A stretch of DNA of 64,000 nt from CBDCUI01 sp965223115 (GCA_965223115.1 OZ244982.1:1488001-1552000), one strand, 5' to 3'. Counted from the first letter of the stretch, positions 18,482 through 28,388 are shown. Numbers and translations are program-made. Notes: generated from the letters alone by a model not told the origin.

Positions 18482-19702
18482 TTATGATCCAGCCAAATCT
18501 AGCATCCAACCTTCAAGTTGAGTAACTAGTTTTGCGCTATCAAAATTTTTTTCAAAATATAACCTGCCACACAAACCCATTTTATCCCTTTCTTCTTCTG
18601 TCATTTTATATAATTTTAAAATCGCAGCAGATAACTCTTGTGGACTTTCTGCCGGAACCGAAATACCACTACCCGAATCTTTAATTACTTTTGCAGTTTC
18701 ACCATCAATTGCTGCAACGATAGGTTTCCCACTAGCTAGATAAGACTGTATTTTACTAGGCACAGTAAGTGAAAAAATCGGATCTTGTTTTAACGTGGCT
18801 AAGAGTATATCCGCTTCAGAAAAATAGTAAGGCATCTCTTCTATAGGTCTATTGTCTATAGTATGTACGGTTTTTTGCAATTGTCTGATATTTATTTCTT
18901 TTTGCAGCCAACTTTTCATACGGCCATCGCCTATAATAACCCATTGAATCTCGATATTACTTTTTAAAAGTACCGCTGCATCTAATATAGTCTCTATTGC
19001 TTGAGCAACCCCAATATTCCCTGCAAAAATTACTTTAAATCCAGCAGGTAAGCGAATTATTTCATTTGTATCTTTTTTATATACTGGTTTATATAATTTT
19101 TCAGCGCTATTTGGAAAATAATGGATAATATTTGCATCTATTCCAAATTTTTTTACAGACTGTATAAATGCTCTAGATTGCACCAAGATAAGATCACACT
19201 TTCGATATATATATTTAACTAAACAGCCTACTAAATACAATAATATTGAAGATTTCACTGCACCTGTTGCAGATAAGCTCTCTGGCCACAAATCCTGAAC
19301 CCAAAGTATTATTGGAATGTTTCTTAATTTCTTAACTAATATAGCTGGGAAACACACTGTGATAGGAGAAGGCTCAAAGACAAAAATTACATCATAATTA
19401 TCTTTTAAACAAAATGGAGCTGATACACATGAAAAAAGTACGAAAGAAGCATAATTTAATATCAAACGTATACGGCTACTGCTTCCTCTAGGAAATATTG
19501 GAACACGTTGTATATTAATATTTTTATAGCTCTCTTTACGCCAACCTAGATTTTTATAACCAGCATATATCTTTCCATCCGGATAATTTGGTAGTCCAGT
19601 AAAAACAGTGACCTCGTGCCCTTTTGATTTTAACTCAAGCACTAAATCATTAATACGAAAACTTTCTGGCCAAAAATATTGTGTGATTACTAAAATATTC
19701 AA
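18482..19702 (-). CDS. Glycosyltransferase family 4 (WbuB-like, putative 6-deoxy-L-HexNAc transferase)
   Basis: 406 residues, GT-B fold. The N-terminus ITQYFWPESFRIND followed by GLPNYPDG is typical of WbuB-type transferases that accompany FnlABC genes; WVQDLWPESL is another family landmark. The C-terminal donor domain has FAGNIGVAQAIE and the E-x7-E-like region around SKIQSYLASGKPIV. Likely adds the L-HexNAc made by the neighbouring genes to the lipid-linked O-unit. The start codon is TTG at 19702; no ATG precedes the first beta strand. A very AT-rich 128-base spacer lies in front. Confidence 0.88.
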   Translation of the reverse strand: MNILVITQYFWPESFRINDLVLELKSKGHEVTVFTGLPNYPDGKIYAGYKNLGWRKESYKNINIQRVPIFPRGSSSRIRLILNYASFVLFSCVSAPFCLKDNYDVIFVFEPSPITVCFPAILVKKLRNIPIILWVQDLWPESLSATGAVKSSILLYLVGCLVKYIYRKCDLILVQSRAFIQSVKKFGIDANIIHYFPNSAEKLYKPVYKKDTNEIIRLPAGFKVIFAGNIGVAQAIETILDAAVLLKSNIEIQWVIIGDGRMKSWLQKEINIRQLQKTVHTIDNRPIEEMPYYFSEADILLATLKQDPIFSLTVPSKIQSYLASGKPIVAAIDGETAKVIKDSGSGISVPAESPQELSAAILKLYKMTEEERDKMGLCGRLYFEKNFDSAKLVTQLEGWMLDLAGS

Positions 19703-19830
19703 TTTAATTCAAAATTTTAAAATAATAAATATACAAATTTATACTATTATTAAATTATAAGGATAAAATAACCTGTATAATTATTAATCTTATTATTCAA
19801 ATTAATCATGTATTTGTAATTATAATATGA
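19703..19830. other. Very AT-rich intergenic spacer in the polysaccharide locus
   Basis: About 130 bases with only about 14 G or C, between the putative flippase gene and the GT4 gene. No gene, tRNA or convincing terminator is visible; a weak hairpin could form around the AAGG...ACCT pair in the middle. It may hold a promoter for the downstream sugar genes, but so many TATAAT-like strings occur that none can be singled out. Confidence 0.4.
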
Positions 19831-21150
19831 TTAGAAGACACCTATATTATTAGAACGATTATCACTAATTCTTAAGAAAATTATATTAACCATAACCACC
19901 GACAAAAAGAAAATTAATGATGATGCGCAAAGCGCAATAGCCATGCCTTGAATACCAAATTTCGAAACTAGCCAATAACCAATAATAAGGAATGATATTG
20001 CGTGTATTGCTCTAGGTATTATGTATACTTTTGTCTTCCCAAATATCATCCCTTTAATTGATAAAATTTGAGCCAGATAAGCAAGACTTATCCCGATTAC
20101 TAACATCCATAATATGGAACTATAAACACTGAAATCATCAGTCGATAATATATGAACAATCCATTCGCCAAACACATATGCAATTACTGTTATAGATATA
20201 AATACAAAAGTCATTACTACTGAAGCTAATCGTAAAGTTTTTAAACTATTATTGATATTTTTAGGAGACTCCAAATTACCTGCCTTATCAAAAACTAATG
20301 GCATAATAAATTGTGATGTTATATTTGATAATAACATTAGAGGCGCATTGGCAATTGTATAGAGGACCGCATATATTCCTACTAGACTTTCTCCATCGTA
20401 TGCCATTATTATCCAACGATCTGAATACTGAGTTATGACTGCAAATATAGCCAAAAGTCTGATCGGTGTTATATATTTATTAACCTCATCTGTTAATATT
20501 TCTTCATCTATCAAGCCCTTATCGCGACTGAATTGCATAATACTATTTTGATTACGAACAGACCTCCATTGCAAAATAGTTATCAATATAGTCCCAATAC
20601 TATATCCGATTAATGCAGAATACCCACTAGAATTTATGATTGCTATCATAATAATAGCACCACCTAAACGTAACCATACATCACCAGCTTGCAAGAAGGC
20701 TACGAGTTTACGTTCTCTTAATGCAGTTAAAAATGAAACTAAAAGACTATTAACACCGTTGAACAAACCAAATAAAATTGAAAACAATACAAGGAGCCCC
20801 CATTCCACTTCAATATACAAACTAACTGCTAAAAATATAACGAAACTGACTAATAAAATAATTGAAAAAATTATTTTTAATTTATGTTCAAAAATATAAA
20901 AATACTCTTTAAGTTTTTTCCTATCAAAAAATATTGAATAAAAACGTAATATGCCTTGTGATACTGGGCTAAAAATGAGGATCATTATAAAACCATAAAT
21001 AGTGAGCCCTAATGCTAATTGACCATAGCTCTTAGGACCCATAATCACAGTTAAAATTTTTACAGTTACAACACTACCGACAAAAGCTAATACTTGCCCT
21101 ATGACCACCCATACAATCTCACTCTTAAGATGTAATATCCTATTAATCAA
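19831..21150 (-). CDS. Oligosaccharide flippase, Wzx-like (MOP/polysaccharide biosynthesis family)
   Basis: A 439-residue, almost entirely hydrophobic protein with about 12 predicted membrane helices and the N-terminal pattern of the family (GQVLAFVGSVVTVKILTVIMGPKSYGQLAL), here read as VKILTVIMGPKSYGQ. Wzx proteins move undecaprenyl-linked O-units across the inner membrane. Membership follows from the topology, the N-terminal motif and the location in an O-unit locus; substrate is unknown. Start is TTG at 21150, with no nearby in-frame ATG. Strongly AT-rich (one sampled 60-base line has 10 G/C). Confidence 0.8.
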   Translation of the reverse strand: MINRILHLKSEIVWVVIGQVLAFVGSVVTVKILTVIMGPKSYGQLALGLTIYGFIMILIFSPVSQGILRFYSIFFDRKKLKEYFYIFEHKLKIIFSIILLVSFVIFLAVSLYIEVEWGLLVLFSILFGLFNGVNSLLVSFLTALRERKLVAFLQAGDVWLRLGGAIIMIAIINSSGYSALIGYSIGTILITILQWRSVRNQNSIMQFSRDKGLIDEEILTDEVNKYITPIRLLAIFAVITQYSDRWIIMAYDGESLVGIYAVLYTIANAPLMLLSNITSQFIMPLVFDKAGNLESPKNINNSLKTLRLASVVMTFVFISITVIAYVFGEWIVHILSTDDFSVYSSILWMLVIGISLAYLAQILSIKGMIFGKTKVYIIPRAIHAISFLIIGYWLVSKFGIQGMAIALCASSLIFFLSVVMVNIIFLRISDNRSNNIGVF

Positions 21151-21378
21151 ACTTAAACTCTAACTTTGATAAATATGTTATGTGCAGTTTAAAACCTGAT
21201 AATTTACTAATATTATATATTCTTTAAAATGAAGAAATTTAATTACTGCTAGAAGAAAGCTCAAAAAGACTACTAAGCTCATTTAACATAAACAAGACGC
21301 AGCACTTCTTCTACCTGAAGAAGATTACATATTCACAGATTTTACGTGGATAACTGAAATGTATTCTAAGAAATAAAA

Positions 21379-21819
21379 TTAAAACGGAATATCATCATCA
21401 AAATCATCTGAAGAAGTACCCGCAGCAACAGGTTCTGCCTCCGAACTTGAAGGTGGATCAGACATCATTGCAGTTCCACTGCCTTTTCCTCCCAACATTT
21501 GCATATCATTTGCAACAATCTCTGTAGTATACCGATCATTACCGCTTTGATCTTGCCATTTCCGGGTTTGCAACCGCCCTTCTATGTAAACTTGAGAACC
21601 TTTACGCAAATATTCGCCCGCAATCTCTGCTAAGCGACGAAAGAATACCACTCGATGCCATTCTGTTTTTTCAACTTTCTCACCAGAATTCTTGTCATTC
21701 CATGACTCCGTAGTGGCAATACTGATATTGCATACAGCTTGACCACTAGGCATATATTTCACCTCAGGATCTTGCCCTAAATTCCCAACTAAAATTACTT
21801 TGTTTACGCCTCTTGCCAT
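21379..21819 (-). CDS. ssb: Single-stranded DNA-binding protein
   Basis: 146 residues: an OB-fold (GVNKVILVGNLGQDPEV at the start, then WHRVVFF and GSQVYIEGRL), a flexible Gly/Ser/Ala linker, and the acidic C-terminal tip DFDDDIPF that binds partner repair and replication proteins. ATG at 21819. In many gammaproteobacteria ssb and uvrA are divergent neighbours; here uvrA is 2.9 kb away because two polysaccharide genes lie between, and more polysaccharide genes follow ssb on the other side. Confidence 0.97.
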   Translation of the reverse strand: MARGVNKVILVGNLGQDPEVKYMPSGQAVCNISIATTESWNDKNSGEKVEKTEWHRVVFFRRLAEIAGEYLRKGSQVYIEGRLQTRKWQDQSGNDRYTTEIVANDMQMLGGKGSGTAMMSDPPSSSEAEPVAAGTSSDDFDDDIPF

Positions 21820-22162
21820 TTTACTTTACCTCTATTTTTATACTCAAACCTCTCCAGGAGTTGCCTTCTTGTCCCAAAAGAACATTTTGTTCAAATTATA
21901 ATCTATTCGTATAGAAATTAATTACTTTTGGATATTTTCCAAATCTAGTCTGATCCTCAAACAATCTGAATTATAGCCTTAAGTATTAAAAAATACCTTA
22001 ATTTCTGACCAATCTTAATTAGGAATCCCTTATTATAAAATTTCTATATTTAAGTTTAATTAGTGCCCTTATTTAAAGAACATTAACCATAAACCAAAGC
22101 CTTATAGCTTTTTATAAGTCATTATATAGGCCCAATCACAACACATATATTTATTTGTTCAA
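21820..22162. other. 343-base intergenic region upstream of ssb
   Basis: No gene, tRNA or repeat is visible. It separates ssb from the GT2/polymerase pair and must hold the ssb promoter. A TATAAT hexamer reads on the minus strand at 21895-21900, 76 bases before the ssb start, but no good -35 hexamer stands 16-18 bases before it. I looked for a CTG-N10-CAG LexA operator, common near ssb and uvrA, and found none. Confidence 0.4.
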
Positions 22163-23059
22163 TCAGTATTTCATCTCCAACTTTATCCATTTAAGTAAAA
22201 CCTGAATATCTAACGACTCTCTGAATAATTCTTTCATAATCATTCGACCTTCTTTATTTCTAGAAGCTCTGTAGTATTTCCTCGCTAAACTTCTTTTCAA
22301 CATTCGAAGTAATTTAGGGTTCTTCTGAAGATATTTGAAGTGTTTTTCTATAATCATTTCAGCACTTTTTACACGTATTGATTTATCTGAATTATGACTT
22401 AATTTAGAAAACTCATGATTTCTTTTTAAAACCAACACTTTAGGAATAGACTGATAGCTATAATTATGTTCTATCATTCTCAAAAACAAATCTTTATCCT
22501 CTGAATTAATAAAGTTCTTATCAAAGTAACCTACTTTTTTTAACGATGATGCTTTAATGACCATTCCATGCGCTAACGCAATCTTTCTTAATAATATTTC
22601 TTTATCTTCATTAGTTTTAGAATCAACCGACCAAATTGTCTTTGAAACTATTTCTCTTTTTTCTTTGTTATCTTCATTAAATAGCCCGATACCAGACCAA
22701 TAAAAATCATAGTCATCTTTATTTAGCTTAATCTGTTTATACATAACCTCCAAAAATGATGGCTCATACAAGTCATCATCATCTAAAAATGCTATATATT
22801 TACCATTTGCCAAGTGTAATGCCTGATTTCGTGCTTCAGATACACCTGAATTAGTAGTCATATTGATAATATGAACTTTTTGATTGCTAGAATATTTTTC
22901 TATTTTCTTATCAGTTCCATCTTGTGAACCGTCATTTACTACAAACAGTTCCCAATCATCAAATGATTGATATAAAACACTTTTTATAGCTTCTTCAATG
23001 AACTGCACTCGATTATATGTTGGTAAAACAACACTAAAATATGGAAGAGACCTTGGCAT
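22163..23059 (-). CDS. Glycosyltransferase family 2
   Basis: 298 residues with a classical GT-A start: FSVVLPTYNRVQFIEEAI, VVNDGSQDGT, GVSEARNQAL and the metal-binding FLDDDDLYEP. The C-terminal 60 residues are basic (KRSLARKYYRASRNKEGR), probably lying against the membrane. Most similar in style to O-antigen and capsule GT2 enzymes; the sugar is unknown. Its ATG shares one base with the stop codon of the preceding polymerase/ligase gene (TAATG), so translation is coupled. Confidence 0.88.
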   Translation of the reverse strand: MPRSLPYFSVVLPTYNRVQFIEEAIKSVLYQSFDDWELFVVNDGSQDGTDKKIEKYSSNQKVHIINMTTNSGVSEARNQALHLANGKYIAFLDDDDLYEPSFLEVMYKQIKLNKDDYDFYWSGIGLFNEDNKEKREIVSKTIWSVDSKTNEDKEILLRKIALAHGMVIKASSLKKVGYFDKNFINSEDKDLFLRMIEHNYSYQSIPKVLVLKRNHEFSKLSHNSDKSIRVKSAEMIIEKHFKYLQKNPKLLRMLKRSLARKYYRASRNKEGRMIMKELFRESLDIQVLLKWIKLEMKY

Positions 23060-24531
23060 TATGAAATTTTTCTTTTCTGATGATATAGCTCTGAGCTTTT
23101 CATTGCTGAAAATGAAAGAGCAAAAAAGAAGGTGAAAAATACAACCGTGGATCGTCTCTCAAAAGGTGATTCTGTTAAACTTAAAGCAGCATAACAAAGT
23201 AATACTGACATACAACAACATGCTAGAAAACTAGTATCCTGTTCAGTCTTAGAATCAATTATTCTTTTAAATGGCAGCCACAATAAACTAATATACAGTA
23301 CTAATAATATTGTAATGCCAGCTATCCCTTTAGTCGCAAGAGTATGGAAATATTGACTGTGGGCTTGATTGTATACCAAGAGTTTAGAACTCAATTCATT
23401 TTTATCAGCAAGCTCCTTTAGTTTGACACTAAAGCTACCAGGGCCAATACCAAACAAAGCATTATCTTTAAAAAACTTAATCGAAGCTTTCCATAGCTCC
23501 ATTCTCGTTCCAAGCGAATTGGAAAATATCTCGTCCTGAGCACTTGTATTTATATCATATGCTTTAATATCTGAAAAAGCCTGTGATATTCTTAATTGTG
23601 CAATATCAGAACTTAAAAACGTAAATCCTAGAGCTAAAGTTGCCATTACAAGCAATACTTTATTTGTCCTCTTTACTCTCTCTTTAAATAAATACAAAGA
23701 AAAATAAACAAATAACAGAATAAATAATGTCAACCAAACACCTCTTGAGCCTGACATGAGTACACTTAATAAACCGATAGCAAAAACAGTACCCAACAAA
23801 AATATATATCTCGTTTTCAAAATCTTAAAGCCCATCATTAATAAAGCCGGCATTGCCAAACAAAGGGAGATAAGTCCATAAAAAATTGGATTGGTATTAC
23901 CCGATACTGGTATTTGAAACATAAATTTATCAAGCATACCTCCATCGGCAATATCATAGTAATAATTGCTCACTACAATAACTAACAACGTGCCAATTAC
24001 ACCTAAAGAAGAGATAGTTAAATATGCTTTCCAGTTTATCTCCATCCATTTAAACACTACCAACAAAGGTGCAAAATATAATAATTTAAAATAACGAGAT
24101 GAAATCACTCTAGCCCCATATTCTTCTTGCCCTCCAAGCCAATAGGAAATAATTCCAGACGTTATAAACAATAAGATTATTGTGTATATAAGTGATTCTT
24201 CCTTGTCAAAAACACGATAAAAAATTAAAAATGGAATCATTGTCCATATAATTGAATATGGAGACTCAAAATAAGATAAAGCTGTTCCTGAAATTAGATA
24301 AAAAAATACAGATACAAATAAAATAACGAATATAAGTACTAAAACAAGTTTCCAACTATTAGTAGTTTCTTTAGCATTAAAGACACTCTGTTTAGAAAAC
24401 AAAACTAATAATAATCCAATTAAGCATAGTACATATATTGCAGATACACTAATACCTCTTGATGACAAGAAAAAAAATGCGACTAAAGTGGGTAAAATTA
24501 AACTAATATTTTTTAATTTTATTACATCCAT
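23059..24531 (-). CDS. O-antigen polymerase/ligase family membrane protein (Wzy/WaaL-like)
   Basis: 490 residues with about 11-12 hydrophobic segments and one large periplasmic loop (about residues 310-395). The loop contains FGIGPGSFSVKL and, a little later, NQAHSQYFHTLATKGIAG, the pattern of the Wzy_C/O-antigen ligase domain. It either polymerises O-units or joins the finished chain (or another glycan) to lipid A-core; the sequence does not decide. As it is the only such protein in the locus, the second activity and the Wzz chain-length regulator must be elsewhere. Divergent from uvrA, with 166 bases between them. Confidence 0.8.
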   Translation of the reverse strand: MDVIKLKNISLILPTLVAFFFLSSRGISVSAIYVLCLIGLLLVLFSKQSVFNAKETTNSWKLVLVLIFVILFVSVFFYLISGTALSYFESPYSIIWTMIPFLIFYRVFDKEESLIYTIILLFITSGIISYWLGGQEEYGARVISSRYFKLLYFAPLLVVFKWMEINWKAYLTISSLGVIGTLLVIVVSNYYYDIADGGMLDKFMFQIPVSGNTNPIFYGLISLCLAMPALLMMGFKILKTRYIFLLGTVFAIGLLSVLMSGSRGVWLTLFILLFVYFSLYLFKERVKRTNKVLLVMATLALGFTFLSSDIAQLRISQAFSDIKAYDINTSAQDEIFSNSLGTRMELWKASIKFFKDNALFGIGPGSFSVKLKELADKNELSSKLLVYNQAHSQYFHTLATKGIAGITILLVLYISLLWLPFKRIIDSKTEQDTSFLACCCMSVLLCYAALSLTESPFERRSTVVFFTFFFALSFSAMKSSELYHQKRKIS

Positions 24532-24697
24532 TGTTTCACAATATACTTAAGTATTTACTAACTGCATCCATGATAACCCAATACTGCTACATATCCGTGT
24601 GCTTATTTAGTATAGCGTTAAACTAGAGACTATAGATTTTGCATTTGTGGTGCTAAAGCACGTATATTAACAAGTTTGTTTGAATGGTATTGCTAGC

Positions 24698-27550
24698 ATG
24701 AAAAAAATAAGCATTCGAGGTGCACGGACACATAACTTGCAGAATATTAATATAGATCTGCCCAGAGACAGACTAATTGTAATCACTGGTTTATCTGGAT
24801 CAGGCAAATCATCACTTGCATTCGATACCATTTTCGCAGAAGGACAACGTCGTTATGTGGAATCACTATCGGCTTACGCACGTCAATTCCTTGCGCGCAT
24901 GGAAAAACCAGATATCGATAGTATAGATGGCCTATCTCCCTCGATATCTATTGAACAAAAGGCCACCTCACACAACCCTCGCTCAACAGTAGGCACCATA
25001 ACCGAAATTTATGATTATTTACGCTTATTATTCGCTCGTGCCGGCACGCCACGCTGTCCAACACATAAAATAGATCTGCATGCTCAAACTATCAGTCAAA
25101 TGGTTGATAAGGTGTTGTCGCTTGAAAAAGGTAAAAAAATGATGCTTCTAGCGCCTATTGTACAAAACCGTAAAGGTGAACATGTACAGTTATTAGCTAA
25201 ATTACAAGCGCAGGGTTTTCTACGTGCTCGTATCGATGGTGAAATCTATGAACTCGATTCACCACCAAAGCTAGATTTACGCCGTAAACACACCATTGAG
25301 GTTGTTGTCGACCGCTTCAAAGTTAAAGAAGATTTAAAATTGCGTTTAACAGAATCCTTTGAAACTGCTTTAAAACTTGCAGATGATATCGCTATTATCC
25401 GGTCGATGGATGATCCACAGGAAGCTGAAATTACTTTTTCAGCAAAATTTGCTTGCCCAAAATGTGGTTATAGCCTAAATGAACTTGAGCCAAGACTTTT
25501 CTCATTTAATAACCCAGTTGGTGCTTGCAAAGAATGCGATGGCTTAGGAATCGAACAATTCTTTGATCCAGAATTAGTTGTCATCAACGATGAAATTAGT
25601 TTAGCCGGCGGAGCTGTTCGAGGGTGGGATCGACGCAATGCATACTATTTCAATTTAATCCAATCTCTTGCTGATCATTACGAGTTTGATATTGAATCAC
25701 CCTACAACGAATTAGATGAAGAAATACAAGACATTATTATGTATGGAAGCGAAGATGAAGAAATCCAATTTAAATATACTAATGATAAAGGCAAGATATA
25801 TAAACGTTGGCATAGCTTTGAGGGCATTATTCCTAATATGGACCGTCGCTTTCACGAAACAGAATCTAGCGCAGTACGCGAAGAGCTTAGTAAATATCTT
25901 ACAACTCAAACATGTCAAGAATGCAATGGTGAACGTTTAAATACTGAAGCGAGACATGTTTATATACAGAATATTAACTTACCTGCTATTACATCATGGC
26001 CTACTGAGGAAACATTAGATTTTTTTAAAAAACTGAAGCTACGCGGATATCTAGCAGCAGTTGGAGAAAAAATTATTAATGAAATAAATGAAAGACTAAA
26101 GTTTTTAGTTAATGTTGGCCTGGATTACTTAACACTTGATCGTAGTGCCGATACGCTTTCTGGAGGTGAGGCACAGCGCATTCGTTTGGCAAGCCAGATT
26201 GGTTCCGGTTTGGTTGGAGTAATGTATATTTTAGATGAACCATCAATTGGTTTGCATCAACGCGATAATCAACGCTTATTAAACACGCTAACTTATTTAA
26301 GGGATTTAGGCAATACTGTAATTGTTGTTGAACATGATGAAGAAGCTATACGAAGTGCTGATCATGTTGTTGACATGGGCCCAGGAGCTGGTGTACATGG
26401 CGGTAAAGTTGTAGCACAAGGCACACCTTCAGAAATTGAAAATAACTCTGCATCTTTAACAGGAAAATATCTGTCATCTAAACGTGTAATTAATATTCCT
26501 GATTTTCGTAACCCTCCACAAAAAAATGAAACGCTAATCATTCACAAAGCACGCGGAAATAATCTCAAGAATATAACAGTAGAAATACCACTTGGGTTGT
26601 TTACTGTCGTCACAGGTGTTTCTGGTTCAGGAAAATCTACCCTCATTAATGACACACTTTATAAACATTGTATGCGCTATCTACATGGCTCAGGAATTCT
26701 TCCTGCAGAGTCTAATGAAATCAATGGCTTAAACAAGATCGACAAAGTTATTGATATTGACCAGAGCCCTATTGGGCGTACACCAAGATCAAATCCTGCA
26801 ACCTACACAGGTTTGTTTACACCTATACGCGAGCTGTTTGCCAATACCCAAGAAGCGAGATCACGCGGTTATGCACCCGGTAGATTTAGTTTCAATGTTA
26901 AAGGTGGTCGCTGTGAAGCTTGCCAAGGTGATGGTGTCATTAAAGTAGAAATGCATTTTTTGCCTGATGTTTATGTACCTTGCGACATATGCCAAGGGAA
27001 ACGTTACAATCGTGAAACACTAGAAATTCGTTACAAAGAAAAAAATATTCACGAAGTGTTACAAATGACAGTGGAAGATGCGCTTGTATTTTTTGATGCT
27101 GTCCCAATTGTTAAGCGAAAATTACAAACTCTCGTCGACGTTGGATTAACATATATTACATTAGGACAAAGTGCGACAACATTATCTGGTGGCGAAGCAC
27201 AACGTGTAAAACTTTCACGTGAATTATCCAAACGTAGTACTGGAAAAACTCTTTATATATTAGATGAACCTTCCACTGGATTACACTTTCATGACGTAGA
27301 CCAGCTTTTAAAAGTTCTACATCATTTACGAGACCAAGGTAACACTATAATCGTAATTGAGCATAATCTTGATATTATAAAAACAGCAGATTGGATTATT
27401 GACTTAGGCCCTGAAGGTGGCAATAGAGGTGGTGAAGTTGTTGCTATAGGCACACCTGAAGAAGTAGCAAAATACAAATCTTCGTTTACTGGCCAATATC
27501 TAAAACCATTGCTAGAAACAAGCAATGTTTCTGCAGAAAAAACAGCCTAA
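24698..27550 (+). CDS. uvrA: Excinuclease ABC subunit A
   Basis: The DNA-damage recognition ATPase of nucleotide excision repair, 950 residues. Two ABC modules: Walker A GLSGSGKSS at 31-39 and GVSGSGKST in the second half, each followed by LSGGEAQR signatures; zinc-binding cysteine pairs CPKCGYSL...CKECDG and CEACQGDG...CDICQGKR. I chose ATG at 24698 because it begins MKKISIRGARTHNL, the family N-terminus; an in-frame TTG at 24680 would add six residues. No LexA-type operator is visible in the 166-base upstream region. It is the only long plus-strand gene between 659 and 61141 and converges with the next gene, 8 bases away. Confidence 0.97.
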   Translation: MKKISIRGARTHNLQNINIDLPRDRLIVITGLSGSGKSSLAFDTIFAEGQRRYVESLSAYARQFLARMEKPDIDSIDGLSPSISIEQKATSHNPRSTVGTITEIYDYLRLLFARAGTPRCPTHKIDLHAQTISQMVDKVLSLEKGKKMMLLAPIVQNRKGEHVQLLAKLQAQGFLRARIDGEIYELDSPPKLDLRRKHTIEVVVDRFKVKEDLKLRLTESFETALKLADDIAIIRSMDDPQEAEITFSAKFACPKCGYSLNELEPRLFSFNNPVGACKECDGLGIEQFFDPELVVINDEISLAGGAVRGWDRRNAYYFNLIQSLADHYEFDIESPYNELDEEIQDIIMYGSEDEEIQFKYTNDKGKIYKRWHSFEGIIPNMDRRFHETESSAVREELSKYLTTQTCQECNGERLNTEARHVYIQNINLPAITSWPTEETLDFFKKLKLRGYLAAVGEKIINEINERLKFLVNVGLDYLTLDRSADTLSGGEAQRIRLASQIGSGLVGVMYILDEPSIGLHQRDNQRLLNTLTYLRDLGNTVIVVEHDEEAIRSADHVVDMGPGAGVHGGKVVAQGTPSEIENNSASLTGKYLSSKRVINIPDFRNPPQKNETLIIHKARGNNLKNITVEIPLGLFTVVTGVSGSGKSTLINDTLYKHCMRYLHGSGILPAESNEINGLNKIDKVIDIDQSPIGRTPRSNPATYTGLFTPIRELFANTQEARSRGYAPGRFSFNVKGGRCEACQGDGVIKVEMHFLPDVYVPCDICQGKRYNRETLEIRYKEKNIHEVLQMTVEDALVFFDAVPIVKRKLQTLVDVGLTYITLGQSATTLSGGEAQRVKLSRELSKRSTGKTLYILDEPSTGLHFHDVDQLLKVLHHLRDQGNTIIVIEHNLDIIKTADWIIDLGPEGGNRGGEVVAIGTPEEVAKYKSSFTGQYLKPLLETSNVSAEKTA

Positions 27551-27558
27551 TAATTTGT

Positions 27559-28290
27559 TTACGAAAAATCTATCTTTGTGCCTATAGTTAATTGAATAAC
27601 TTCTGCAGCAGATGCTTCACGGACTGCAATTTCTACTAATTTATTAGAATTGTAATACCAGAAACATTGACCTGGTTTTACAGAGCCAAAAGTTTCTGCA
27701 TATACAATCTTATTGTCATTTATAGTAATTACATGATTAGTAGTAATCTGTTCGCTTGTAATACCTGTAACTGCATTACCGTAATGATCAATATATATTA
27801 TTTCAAAAAGTGCATCTGACCAAACTAAACCTACTAACTTTTCTGTTGGCATAGGTGCTAACTTAAAATTAGAATTAGCTGCTAATTTTGCAGCCGTAGG
27901 AGCAAAAATGTCGCGCCCATGAAAAGTCTTAGAACTTGGGCTTTTTTCTAAAATAATTTCACATAACTCAAAACCAGTATTTTTTTGAGCTGCTTGTGAT
28001 AAGAGACCATTATTAGGGCCAATAAGAGTTAGTTCTCCTGCCTGTATCATAATTGGCTCACGTTCTGTACCTACTCCTGGATCAACTACTGCTACAATAA
28101 TAGAATCTCTAGGAATAGAGTCTAAGTAACTTGCTAATAAATAGGCTGACGCCTTGGGATTGAAAGTTGGCAAATCATGGACAAGATCGATAATTTTTAT
28201 ATCACTCGCTACTCTATGTATAGCCGCCTTCACCTGCCCTACATATGAGCCCGTTACGCCATAGTCTGTAGCCAGTACAATAGGTCGCAT
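27559..28290 (-). CDS. SAM hydroxide adenosyltransferase (DUF62 / chlorinase-fluorinase family)
   Basis: About 243 residues. The N-terminal RPIVLATDYG carries the SAM-binding aspartate; VAVVDPGVGTEREPI, GPNNGLLS and FHGRDIFAPTAA are the conserved segments of the family, whose ordinary members hydrolyse S-adenosylmethionine to adenosine and methionine; the halogenating loop of true fluorinases is not seen. Two adjacent ATGs at 28293 and 28290 give the family N-terminus; a frame from 28329 is unlikely because it would begin inside the region just beyond the rplQ terminator. Physiological role in bacteria is not settled. Confidence 0.88.
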   Translation of the reverse strand: MRPIVLATDYGVTGSYVGQVKAAIHRVASDIKIIDLVHDLPTFNPKASAYLLASYLDSIPRDSIIVAVVDPGVGTEREPIMIQAGELTLIGPNNGLLSQAAQKNTGFELCEIILEKSPSSKTFHGRDIFAPTAAKLAANSNFKLAPMPTEKLVGLVWSDALFEIIYIDHYGNAVTGITSEQITTNHVITINDNKIVYAETFGSVKPGQCFWYYNSNKLVEIAVREASAAEVIQLTIGTKIDFS

Positions 28291-28334
28291 CATTAAACAA
28301 ATAGCTTTATAAAGAAAGATATTGTACAAATAAA

Positions 28335-28357
28335 AAAGCCAGGCTATACCTGGCTTT
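28335..28357 (-). terminator. Rho-independent terminator of the alpha operon
   Basis: A perfect 9-bp stem (AAAGCCAGG / CCTGGCTTT) with a 5-base loop, 32 bases after the rplQ stop codon. On the minus strand the stem is followed by a run of Ts (TTTTTTATTTG when the stem's own Ts are included). It marks the end of the long ribosomal block. Confidence 0.85.
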
Positions 28358-28388
28358 ATGTATGTTTTTACTTATCAAAATTAAGTAA

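Noticed and set aside
21305..21323. CTTCTTC/GAAGAAG hairpin after ssb as a terminator
   Set aside because: Seven weak pairs and no T-run following on the minus strand; not convincing.
24532..24697. LexA operator upstream of uvrA (and at ssb)
   Set aside because: No CTG-N10-CAG palindrome is present in 24532-24697 or in 21820-22162.
24532..24700. JUMPstart/ops element for RfaH at the head of the polysaccharide genes
   Set aside because: No GGCGGTAG-like sequence was found on either strand upstream of 24531.
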